From Ignavibacteria bacterium (GTDB lineage Bacteria > Bacteroidota > Ignavibacteria > Tepidaquicellales > Tepidaquicellaceae), in contig JBAZNU010000003.1 in the NCBI GenBank assembly GCA_041649015.1, forward strand, positions 434,001-498,000: a stretch of 64,000 nt of DNA, written 5' to 3'. The notes beneath the pieces were generated by a model. The model was not told the DNA's origin. It was given only the letters and a program-made list of their open reading frames with translations, and made no database searches. The stretch's first letter is position 1, and each line of letters begins with the position of its first letter. Positions 26,871 to 34,832 of this stretch are shown here, piece by piece. The translations under genes and the position numbers were made by a program.

Positions 26871-27342
26871 TTATTAAATACTAATTTATTAAAATAATTG
26901 TTAAAAATATTGTTGAATGTTTTAAAATAACCATTCATTTGATAATTAATAATCCAAATTATTTAAATATTTTTGACATTCCGGCAAGTTCTTTATTACA
27001 TTGCCTTTCTTTCTTAAGCTCTGCCTGGAAAAGCACCCCAAAATTATTATCAATCTGTTTTTTCAGTGTGAAATTTTTCAATTCGTGTTATTTTTTATAT
27101 AAATTTTCTCCAAATTATATTTTAGATTTTCATCTTTTTCATACATTTAGCACATAAAACCTTAAAAACATGTAACTTCTAAAAGTTCCAATAAAAATGG
27201 AATAAAAAATTATACATGTTCCAATGTCGTAAAAACAGTTAATTAATATCTCTTTATACGCTAATCCAACGCTGACCATACGCTGATTTAACGTTAATTT
27301 AATGTATCTAAATAAGATGAACTGACAATGACAACCGCACTT
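26871..27342. other. Gene-poor intergenic region upstream of the M1 aminopeptidase
   Basis: No supported gene. A TTG-initiated minus-strand frame of 40 codons (27084-26962; product begins MKNFTLKKQIDNNFG) is open but unrecognised and may be chance. The 11-nt tandem array at 27258-27301 is listed separately. Confidence 0.4.
27258..27301. repeat. Four degenerate 11-nt tandem repeats
   Basis: The units are ACGCTAATCCA, ACGCTGACCAT, ACGCTGATTTA and ACGTTAATTTA, head to tail with no spacer. The conserved core is ACGYTRA. The period is close to one helical turn. The array lies 41 nt downstream of the YeiH-family gene and about 390 nt upstream of the M1 aminopeptidase start. Confidence 0.55.
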
Positions 27343-28251
27343 TCATATACTTACTGCAATTAGATATCCTAGCACTATTGATACCACCCAAAGAATTACA
27401 CCATAACCTATACTGTTCATTCCAACTCTTTTTAAAGTATCAAGATTAACCGCATACCCCACCATAAATAATGCCGGCGACATTAGCATTTTTCCGTATG
27501 ATGCAATGCTTGAATAATAATCCATCGGCAGAAAAGTTGTTATCAATGTAGCTAAAACAAACAAAGCAATGAAATAAGGAAACTTTGAACTGCCCTTTGC
27601 CTTGTGTATAAACTTATAAAATATTGTTAGCGGTATTATCCATAGCGTTCTTGTTAGTTTTAGTATCGTTGCAATTGCTAATGACGTTTCATTAACTGCA
27701 GAAGCACCAACAACCGAACTTGTATCATGAATACTCAGTGCGCACCAGATACCGTATATTTCAGGTGAGATTTTGAAGTTTATAAACAAAACCGGAAACA
27801 CAAACAGTGCGACTGCATTTAATAAAAATACAACACCCGTTGAAATTGCAATATCATCATCTTTCGCATCTATTGCCCCTGATACTGCTGCTATAGCACT
27901 TCCTCCGCATATGCAGGTTCCGACATTTATTAATACCGATAACTTTTTATTCAGTTTAAATACATACCCGAGTATTGTCCCGATAACAAGAAGTGTTATT
28001 ATTCCTGCGGCAGTTTGGTATAATCCCTTCGAGCCAACGCTTATTACCTGATTAAAGCTCAACCCGAATCCCAGCAGTACAACTGCCGTTTCCAGAGTGT
28101 ACTTCCTGTATGTGCTTAGTTTTGGGGGATTATAAAGTATTTTATACATTCCGAGCGCTATACCAAACAACAATGCCCATACTGGATTTAGGAATAATGT
28201 AAATATTACAACTGCAAAAAAGACATACTGACTCTTTAAGAAATTTGACAT
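27343..28251 (-). CDS. YeiH/UPF0324 family membrane protein (putative sulfate exporter)
   Basis: The 302-residue protein is almost wholly hydrophobic, with about ten membrane helices. Family motifs include VVLLGFGLSFNQV, GTCICGGSAIAAVSGAI and LSIHDTSSVVGAS. Members of this family are annotated as putative sulfate or sulfonate exporters, largely without direct evidence. It is single on its strand, 161 nt downstream of nosY, and not obviously part of the nos operon. Confidence 0.85.
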   Translation of the reverse strand: MSNFLKSQYVFFAVVIFTLFLNPVWALLFGIALGMYKILYNPPKLSTYRKYTLETAVVLLGFGLSFNQVISVGSKGLYQTAAGIITLLVIGTILGYVFKLNKKLSVLINVGTCICGGSAIAAVSGAIDAKDDDIAISTGVVFLLNAVALFVFPVLFINFKISPEIYGIWCALSIHDTSSVVGASAVNETSLAIATILKLTRTLWIIPLTIFYKFIHKAKGSSKFPYFIALFVLATLITTFLPMDYYSSIASYGKMLMSPALFMVGYAVNLDTLKRVGMNSIGYGVILWVVSIVLGYLIAVSI

Positions 28252-28412
28252 GCAATATTTATTGTTTTATACAGCAGATTAATTTATAAAACTTAAAATC
28301 ATAATTTCCAACCGCAGAATCAACCACATAAAGCATAGTAAGTTACAAAATTAAACAACTCTTGCTTTTTGTTTTTATCTTTTGCAAATCCGCGCTCAAT
28401 ATTTAATGTATC

Positions 28413-29180
28413 TCAGAAATCCTTCTTATTAAATTTTCTTCTCGCAAGCAATGTGGGTACTATTATCCATATAAATGAAACAAGCAGCAAAATTACAATC
28501 CCGTATGCTTGCCCGAAGAATTTAATAAAATTTGCTCCTGAATAACCGAACAATGAGGCTATATCTAAATTAATAAGTATATAAAGCCGTGTCAAATCAA
28601 TCGGATTTAATGCTATAAGTATTACGGATATTTTATCAAGAGGGAAGTCATTCAACAAGAAATACATTATTAATATTATTCCATCAAAAACAATTGCCAT
28701 AAAAAGCCAGATACCTATCAGCATCCCGATTCCCTTTATTCTTTCATCGTAAATTATTGAAACCAATAATGAGATTGACGTAAACATCGCTATTAGCAAT
28801 ATCCCTGAAACCAATAAATTAAGTATCAGCATCGTGCTGCCGAATATCAGAAGCGGAAAAATTACTCCAAGTATGTAACTAAAAATCAAAGCTAATGTAA
28901 GCGAAAAATATTCTGCCATGAATATCTGCCCTCGCTTTACAGGATAAGTAAGCAGCGTCTCTATAAACTCTTTAGAATTGTAATAATGAAGCGATACGTA
29001 AAGTATGTTAACCAAAGGCATTAGGTATATCACAACGTTTAAAACTGTTATTACAGTCTTTGTTTCGTCCCTGTTAAGATAATTTAATCCGACAGTCAGT
29101 AAAAATAACGTTGCCGTATAAAAGAATATAAACTTGCTCCGCGCAACGTCTCTGATAATATATTTCATTATCTTTCTCAT
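28413..29180 (-). CDS. nosY: NosY-like ABC transporter permease
   Basis: The 255-residue permease has six predicted membrane helices and begins with the cytoplasmic segment YIIRDVARSKFIFFY, typical of ABC-2 permeases. It lies 3 nt downstream of the ATPase gene and forms the NosFY half of the NosDFY complex, which moves a sulfur species or supports copper-site assembly of nitrous oxide reductase. It is the last gene of the nos operon. An internal start (MKYIIRD) five codons in is possible. Confidence 0.85.
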   Translation of the reverse strand: MRKIMKYIIRDVARSKFIFFYTATLFLLTVGLNYLNRDETKTVITVLNVVIYLMPLVNILYVSLHYYNSKEFIETLLTYPVKRGQIFMAEYFSLTLALIFSYILGVIFPLLIFGSTMLILNLLVSGILLIAMFTSISLLVSIIYDERIKGIGMLIGIWLFMAIVFDGIILIMYFLLNDFPLDKISVILIALNPIDLTRLYILINLDIASLFGYSGANFIKFFGQAYGIVILLLVSFIWIIVPTLLARRKFNKKDF

Positions 29181-29183
29181 GTC

Positions 29184-29882
29184 TCATCCCTTAAAGTAGT
29201 TTGCAACCTCCGAAGCAATCTGCCTGCTGTCCCTCTCTGAAAATTCGCTGTTCATCATCTTATCATATTTTAGTTTTCCTTCATGTATATAAATCACTCT
29301 GTCTGAAAGCTCTGTTACATCGCTCATTATGTGTGTCGTAAAGAGAATAAGTCTATCCTTCTTTTCTTTCAAAATTTTATTCTTCAAAATCTCCGATGCA
29401 TAAGGGTCTAATCCCGCAGTCGGCTCATCAAGTATTATTACACGGCTTCTGAACATAAAAACAATTGCCGCTGCAATCTTCTGTTTCGTGCCTTGCGATA
29501 ATGACGAAAACTTCGACTCAAGTATTAATTCTATTTTATATTGCTCGTAAAGTTCATCGTCATAATCTTGTGTGTGGTTTTTTAGCGACTTCGTTATCTC
29601 TATTATTTCTTTTACCTTAAGGTTATCAGGATAGATAGCAGTCTGCGGCATGTAACCGAGGTCGGTCTTAAAAGCGAAATCTTTGTAAATATCACTTCCG
29701 TTATATTCTATATCGCCCTTTTCTGGATTTACCAAACCAAGCAGTACTTTTAAAAATGTAGTCTTGCCCGAGCCGTTGGGTCCCAGCAATGTAACTACAC
29801 TCGGACTTTCAAGCGTAAGGTTATCTAACTCAAGCCTGAATTTCTTTCCGTATGTTTTAATTATTTTATTAACTCTCAGCAT
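29184..29882 (-). CDS. nosF: NosF-like ABC transporter ATPase
   Basis: The 232-residue ATPase has Walker A GPNGSGKTT, Q-loop MPQTA, a signature-like SLSQGTKQKIAAA, Walker B VIILDEPTAGLD and the H-switch TTHIM. It powers the NosDFY complex needed to assemble the CuZ site of NosZ. It overlaps nosD by 14 nt and precedes nosY by 3 nt, so the three are tightly coupled. Confidence 0.9.
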   Translation of the reverse strand: MLRVNKIIKTYGKKFRLELDNLTLESPSVVTLLGPNGSGKTTFLKVLLGLVNPEKGDIEYNGSDIYKDFAFKTDLGYMPQTAIYPDNLKVKEIIEITKSLKNHTQDYDDELYEQYKIELILESKFSSLSQGTKQKIAAAIVFMFRSRVIILDEPTAGLDPYASEILKNKILKEKKDRLILFTTHIMSDVTELSDRVIYIHEGKLKYDKMMNSEFSERDSRQIASEVANYFKG

Positions 29883-31113
29883 GTATGTTCTCTTTCATCA
29901 ACGGCTTTTCATCTATTAAAGATTCAGGCGTAAATGCAGGCGATACCTTCTCAGCCAAATCTATTACATTCACCATAAAACTATTCAGTAAAATTATCGC
30001 ATCGGGACTCGTCTCAATCAGCAGCGAAAATAGATTCATCGGTCTGTATGCAACATCTCCTATACCGTCTTTTTCCAGATCATATCCGTTGTATTTATCC
30101 CAGTAGTTGTACTCAAACTTGTTTGTGTTCCTCGAAGAGTTTGTCGCAAGGTCAAAAATATTGTTCTTGAATTTATTGTAACTGAATACATCATCGTAAC
30201 AATTTCCAAGTATCTTCATTGCCCAGCCGTTATTCTCAAACCTGTTGTTCTGCACTGTAAGTCTATTAGAACCCTCTGAATAAATTCCGACAGTATTCTT
30301 CGTAAAGTTATTAAAATATATTATGCTGTTGTCAATATCCTTTAGAAGCAGTCCGTATGCATTTTCTCCCCAGTTGTCAAAAAATTTATTCCATATCATT
30401 TCAACTCGTTTCGTGTACATTACTGCTACTCCGGCACCATTCATCGAAAAATTGTTAAGAATATATTTGTTACCTTCCGAAAACATAAAATGCAATCCGT
30501 ACCTTAGATTTTCACTGCTTGCATTGTTTAATATTATGCTGTTCTTTGCAAACTCAAGATATATCCCGTCACGCTGTCTTTTAATCGTATTGCTCGATAT
30601 AATAATGTTATTGCAGTTCCAGAGGTGTATGCCGTTGCCGGAAAATGACTCTGATACCGAGTTACCTATTATTACGTTGTTATATACGAAAGAATTGTTT
30701 GCGTTCGAAAGGTATATCGCAAAAAAACTGTTCTCTACTATGTTGTTTTGTATCTTAACTCTTTCTGAATTTTGTACTTTAATTGCACAAACATCATTTA
30801 CAAAACTGATTCCTGTGTTCCTAAACTTTATTCCTTTTATTGTCACATCATTTGCTTCTACCGTTAAAATACCGGATTCTTTTTCAGCGTCAATTATTGG
30901 ATTGTTTATCCCTATCACTGTCAGCCCATGTTTGTTAATCGTAATATCTCTAGCCTTGTATTCTCCATTCTCTATAAATAGTGTATCATAATCAAATGTA
31001 CCCGAAAAATATGTCTTCAAATCCTGTGTGTGCTTTATCGTATCACTCGAAGCATAAGCTCTGTAACTGCTGAATGCAGCCAGAACCAAAATAAAGCAAA
31101 TCAGCTTCCTCAA
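29869..31113 (-). CDS. nosD: NosD, periplasmic beta-helix NosZ maturation protein
   Basis: The 414-residue protein has a signal peptide (MRKLICFILVLAAFSSYRAYA) and many CASH-type parallel beta-helix repeats (NSIILNNASSENLRYGLHFM; NSIIYFNNFTKNTVGIY). NosD binds the NosFY transporter and takes part in delivering copper and sulfur to apo-NosZ. A NosD-type GLHFMFSEGNKY motif is visible. It lies 4 nt after nosL and overlaps nosF. Confidence 0.92.
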   Translation of the reverse strand: MRKLICFILVLAAFSSYRAYASSDTIKHTQDLKTYFSGTFDYDTLFIENGEYKARDITINKHGLTVIGINNPIIDAEKESGILTVEANDVTIKGIKFRNTGISFVNDVCAIKVQNSERVKIQNNIVENSFFAIYLSNANNSFVYNNVIIGNSVSESFSGNGIHLWNCNNIIISSNTIKRQRDGIYLEFAKNSIILNNASSENLRYGLHFMFSEGNKYILNNFSMNGAGVAVMYTKRVEMIWNKFFDNWGENAYGLLLKDIDNSIIYFNNFTKNTVGIYSEGSNRLTVQNNRFENNGWAMKILGNCYDDVFSYNKFKNNIFDLATNSSRNTNKFEYNYWDKYNGYDLEKDGIGDVAYRPMNLFSLLIETSPDAIILLNSFMVNVIDLAEKVSPAFTPESLIDEKPLMKENIHAES

Positions 31114-31117
31114 AGTC

Positions 31118-31558
31118 TTACTTGCTTATTTGTGTTTTTAGCTCGTCCCAGCTGTACACATCCCCGCCTACTGAATTTTTTGCAGTCTCCGCATCAGACT
31201 TTGTCTTATAAGCGCTCAGGTTTTCTCCCATCGGGCTTCTTCTCTTTGGGCTGATTAGATAATATGAAGTTCCTGCTGTTATAAATACTCCGGGATTGTT
31301 AAAATCAGTTACATACATTTCCTTGATATCGAGTGTGTTCTTCTTTATGTAATCAACCATGCATTCTGCAGCGTCAAATTTATATGCCTTCAACTTTGTG
31401 TTTAGTACTTCTGCACCAAATCTGTTGTCCATTATTTTCATGTTGCAGTGTGCACATACATCCGAACTGTAATTAATAGGCTCAGGGTCGCTCGAACAGC
31501 CGTAAAGTAATCCTGAAAGAAATAGTAATGTAAATGTTATAAATACTCTATTCTTCAT
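31118..31558 (-). CDS. nosL: NosL, copper-binding lipoprotein
   Basis: The 146-residue lipoprotein has lipobox LLYGC and the NosL metal site CAHCNMKIMD; the AAECMVDYI segment is also typical of the family. NosL is a periplasmic Cu(I) chaperone for NosZ. Its start overlaps the preceding membrane-protein gene by 11 nt. Copper ligands appear intact (Cys, Met). Confidence 0.92.
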   Translation of the reverse strand: MKNRVFITFTLLFLSGLLYGCSSDPEPINYSSDVCAHCNMKIMDNRFGAEVLNTKLKAYKFDAAECMVDYIKKNTLDIKEMYVTDFNNPGVFITAGTSYYLISPKRRSPMGENLSAYKTKSDAETAKNSVGGDVYSWDELKTQISK

Positions 31559-32120
31559 TTTTGTTAAACTTAAATTCGTAAATTAATAAAAGCGTTGAAA
31601 TAATACCTGCAAATATCAGTATATAACCGCCGTATGAAGGATATGAATGCGCCGTGAAATTTAAAAGTTCCTTCGAACCGATTAATGGCGGCTGATATGT
31701 CATGCCCGGTATTCTTATTGCAGCCGTTGTATCAAGATTATGTCCGTAATCATATTCCCATACATAAAAATCAATACCCCCTGCAATCCCGAATACAATC
31801 AGTAAAGACACCCATATAACCATTAAACTCTTCTTTGCTTTATATATAGTTAATGCAAGTAGAAGTATTAGTAATCCAAGTAAATATGGCATGAACTGAA
31901 GTTCCTTAATTGAATCAGGTTCTATTCTTTTCATTCCTATGTAGTGATTAAGACCGTTTACAGTGTTAAGGTCGCCCGTCATTTTGTAAATCCATATCTC
32001 AAATCCAAGTCCCTCAGGATATTGCGGCGCCTCAAGTGCTATGTCCCAGACAGGTAAAAAGTATACCAGTATTAATCCAATTCCGATTAATGATAGTATT
32101 ATTCTTGTAGATTTTTTCAT
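31548..32120 (-). CDS. Nos operon membrane protein, NosB-like
   Basis: The 190-residue protein has four membrane helices (about 8-25, 78-95, 100-120 and 165-180), with two large extracytoplasmic segments. It lies between nosZ and nosL. Clade II nos clusters often have a membrane protein gene, nosB, directly after nosZ; position and layout match that, but I cannot confirm homology by sequence alone. Its function is not established. Confidence 0.7.
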   Translation of the reverse strand: MKKSTRIILSLIGIGLILVYFLPVWDIALEAPQYPEGLGFEIWIYKMTGDLNTVNGLNHYIGMKRIEPDSIKELQFMPYLLGLLILLLALTIYKAKKSLMVIWVSLLIVFGIAGGIDFYVWEYDYGHNLDTTAAIRIPGMTYQPPLIGSKELLNFTAHSYPSYGGYILIFAGIISTLLLIYEFKFNKNEE

Positions 32121-32135
32121 TCGTGTGATTTAAAG

Positions 32136-32166
32136 AGAGACTGCAAGTTCGAGACCCGCAGTCTCT
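32136..32166 (-). terminator. Stem-loop between nosZ and the nosB-like gene
   Basis: AGAGACTGC and GCAGTCTCT form a perfect 9-bp stem with a 13-nt loop in the 57-nt gap after nosZ. On the minus strand it is followed by TCTTTAAAT, a weak T-tract. It could be a leaky terminator or a 3'-end stabiliser that keeps nosZ mRNA above the downstream assembly genes. Confidence 0.55.
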
Positions 32167-32177
32167 TAAAGCTGAGA

Positions 32178-34151
32178 TTATTTATTTTCGTCTTTTTTGT
32201 AGTTTGAATTAAAGTATATCGGTACATTTGAATTCTTATCCGATACTCTCAGGTATCCCTGCATTTCTTGATGGAGTGCCGAACAGAAGTCCGTGCAGTA
32301 ATAAGGATAAATTCCAGCTGTCTTCGGAATCCACTTTAATGTACAGGTCTCGCCCGCCATAACAAGCAGTTCAGAATTCTCATTTCCTAATATTGCAAAA
32401 CCATGCGGCAAGTCCCAGTCCTGCTCAAGATTTGTCACATGAAAATATACCTCGTCACCAACCTTTACTCCTTCTATGTTATCAGGCGAAAGATGAGAAC
32501 GTATCGCCGTCATGTAAACATGTACTTCATTTCCCTTTCTTTCTACTCTCGCATCCTTCTCGGATTTTACCACATATGGATGGTTGTTTTCTTCTATCTT
32601 AAAGAATTTAACGGAGTTCTTCACAACTAATTCCGCAGGTATCGCTTGTGCATAATGAGGCTCGCCTACTGTCGGAAAATCAAGCAGCAGCTTCATCTTG
32701 TCACCCGATATATCAATCAATTGCGACGACTGGTTCAGCTCTGGACCAGTTTGCAAAAATCTGTCCTTTGTAATCTTGTTCATTGATACAAGATATTTCC
32801 CGTAAGGTTTCTTGCTGTCTCCGCCGGGAATCATTAAATGACCGACCGAATAATAAACTGGCATTCTGTCAACAACTTCCCTTGTGTCAACCTTCCATTT
32901 TACTATCTCTGATGAAACAAACATAGAAGTGTATGCAAATCCTTTGTCATCAAATTCTGTATGTAACGGTCCTAATCCCGGCTGCTGTACTTCACCCGCT
33001 AATACCGACTCATACTTCAACACTGGAATTCCCTCAACATTTCCATCAAACTCTTTATTGTCTATTGCCTTCACCATCTTCGAGAATGAAAATACTGGAA
33101 TCACTGACGCTAACTTGCCACCGCCTACTATGTATTCACCAGTCGGATCAACATCCGCACCGTGAGGTGATTTTGGGCAAGGCATATAGTACATCGCATC
33201 TGCAATATCCTCTGGCTTCAGTACTCTTACTTTCTTCTGCATCTCGCTTGTTGCCATATGTTTCTTGTCATCATAAATATTATGCGCATAGTTCGCATCC
33301 ATTTCTGTACCTTTTCCGTTCTTTACGTATTCTTCTACCTTCTTCCAGTTTATCGCAAGTATAAAATCCTTATCCTTCTGGCTCGCATTCACTTCAAGCA
33401 AACTGTTTGCCTGCTCTGAATTGTAGCACGAAAAGAAGAACCAGCCGTCTGAAGGTCCTTTTCCCGCATGACTTAAATCATAGTCAAATCCCGGTGTTAC
33501 TATCTGAAATGCTATACTCATCCTTCCGTTGTCTGGTGCTACCTTTACAAATGAAAGCACTCCCTTGAAATTCTCTTTATAAGTGTTTATAGGTACATCC
33601 CTGTTCTCAAACGGAATACTGAACCGCGTCCCCGCTACTATATATTCTGTATTAGGTGTCATAAACGGCGACGAATGGTTTCCTGCACTGTTCGGTATCT
33701 CAAGTATCTCGTCTGTCCTGAATGTACTTAAACTTATTCTTGCAATCCTTGGAGTATTATTCCCGTTTAAAAATATCCATCTGCCGTCTGGAACTCCATC
33801 CTTCATCGAAAGTTCTGAATGGTGTGAATCATCCCATGGTATAAAACCGTATGAAGTATTTAGCATAGGCTTAGTCTCTTCTGAATATCCCCATGCGTTT
33901 TCAGCATTCTGTGAAAATACCGGAACTACCCTGAATAGCCTGCCCGATGGTAATCCATAAACCGCAAGCTGTCCGCTGAATCCTCCCGAAAGAAATGCGT
34001 AGAACTCATCGTATTTTCCCGGCTCTACATAAACTTTATTTGGTGCGTCAGATTCTACTAACGGACCTTTTGACGATTTACTTTTTCCGCAACCGCCAAT
34101 AATTATCAGGCTTGCTGAAATGAGTAATAAGATGACATTTACTTTTTTCAT
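32178..34151 (-). CDS. nosZ: Nitrous oxide reductase, clade II (Sec-type)
   Basis: The 657-residue enzyme reduces N2O to N2. The N-terminus is a Sec lipoprotein-type signal with Cys21 (IIIGGC), not a twin-arginine signal, as expected for clade II. CuZ ligands are recognisable: DSHH (108-111), KSPHGADVDP, GPLHTEFDD and VGHLM. The C-terminal cupredoxin CuA site is CTDFCSALHQEM (Cys619, Cys623, His627, Met630), with a further His in DLPHGFAI. It lies 16 nt after a lipoprotein cytochrome c that is its probable electron donor. All key residues seem present, so it should be active. Confidence 0.96.
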   Translation of the reverse strand: MKKVNVILLLISASLIIIGGCGKSKSSKGPLVESDAPNKVYVEPGKYDEFYAFLSGGFSGQLAVYGLPSGRLFRVVPVFSQNAENAWGYSEETKPMLNTSYGFIPWDDSHHSELSMKDGVPDGRWIFLNGNNTPRIARISLSTFRTDEILEIPNSAGNHSSPFMTPNTEYIVAGTRFSIPFENRDVPINTYKENFKGVLSFVKVAPDNGRMSIAFQIVTPGFDYDLSHAGKGPSDGWFFFSCYNSEQANSLLEVNASQKDKDFILAINWKKVEEYVKNGKGTEMDANYAHNIYDDKKHMATSEMQKKVRVLKPEDIADAMYYMPCPKSPHGADVDPTGEYIVGGGKLASVIPVFSFSKMVKAIDNKEFDGNVEGIPVLKYESVLAGEVQQPGLGPLHTEFDDKGFAYTSMFVSSEIVKWKVDTREVVDRMPVYYSVGHLMIPGGDSKKPYGKYLVSMNKITKDRFLQTGPELNQSSQLIDISGDKMKLLLDFPTVGEPHYAQAIPAELVVKNSVKFFKIEENNHPYVVKSEKDARVERKGNEVHVYMTAIRSHLSPDNIEGVKVGDEVYFHVTNLEQDWDLPHGFAILGNENSELLVMAGETCTLKWIPKTAGIYPYYCTDFCSALHQEMQGYLRVSDKNSNVPIYFNSNYKKDENK

Positions 34152-34167
34152 AAATGATTAATTTGAA

Positions 34168-34593
34168 TTATTTTGAATCAACCGACCTGAAGTATTCGAG
34201 GATTGCTCTCGCCTCAGGTTCAGTTACGTTTTGAAAAGTCATTTGTGTTAAGTACTGTGCCATTAATTTCTGTGCCTCAATGTTCTCCTTTGTCATCTTT
34301 TCAGGATTTAGAATCATGTTCATTATCCATTCCGGTTTCCTCTTCTGTGTTACTCCTTTTAAAGGCGGTCCTACAAGTTTTTCATCAAACTTGTGACAGG
34401 AGACACATTTTGCTTCAAATACTGTCTTGCCCTGATCTACAAGTGCCTTGTCTATTGTTGCTGAAAGTTCAACTTTCTTTATAGGTCCAACTCCTATTTC
34501 TTGATTATCCTCTCCGCAGCCCTGCATTATTACTGTTAAAAATGCTGCAGCAAAAATGTTGATTAAAAATACCCGCTTAATTCTTGATTTCAT
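34168..34593 (-). CDS. Lipoprotein c-type cytochrome, probable electron donor to NosZ
   Basis: The 141-residue monoheme protein has a lipoprotein-type signal (MQGC), the heme motif CVSCH, and GPPLKGV and a distal-Met region (AQYLTQMTFQNV) of class I cytochrome c. It is the first gene of the nos operon, 16 nt before nosZ. Small cytochromes in clade II nos clusters pass electrons from the quinol pool to NosZ; that role is inferred from position. The 239-nt divergent region upstream shows no clear FNR-type site. Confidence 0.88.
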   Translation of the reverse strand: MKSRIKRVFLINIFAAAFLTVIMQGCGEDNQEIGVGPIKKVELSATIDKALVDQGKTVFEAKCVSCHKFDEKLVGPPLKGVTQKRKPEWIMNMILNPEKMTKENIEAQKLMAQYLTQMTFQNVTEPEARAILEYFRSVDSK

Positions 34594-34832
34594 AATTATA
34601 TATAATTTATATGTTTGTAAAAAGACTATTTAATCTGATTAAAGATTGTAATTGCCGAACTAAATGTCAAGTCCTTTATCAGAGTAAATAGTCCGATTTA
34701 AAAATCTCTCTTTTCTACTGCTTTTTCGAAATATTTTGTTTTAGATTAAATTGAACTTTTTTATAACTCTATATTCATTGAAACGTATTATCTAATTAGG
34801 TAATATTGTCAACTAATTAAAATCATTGTTTT

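Noticed and set aside
30323..30991. Plus-strand ORF of 222 codons inside nosD
   Set aside because: It is the mirror frame of the repeated beta-helix sequence of nosD; the hydrophobic character comes from the repeats.
34594..34832. Possible FNR/CRP-type site upstream of the nos operon
   Set aside because: I looked for TTGAT-N4-ATCAA-like palindromes and found none convincing on either strand.
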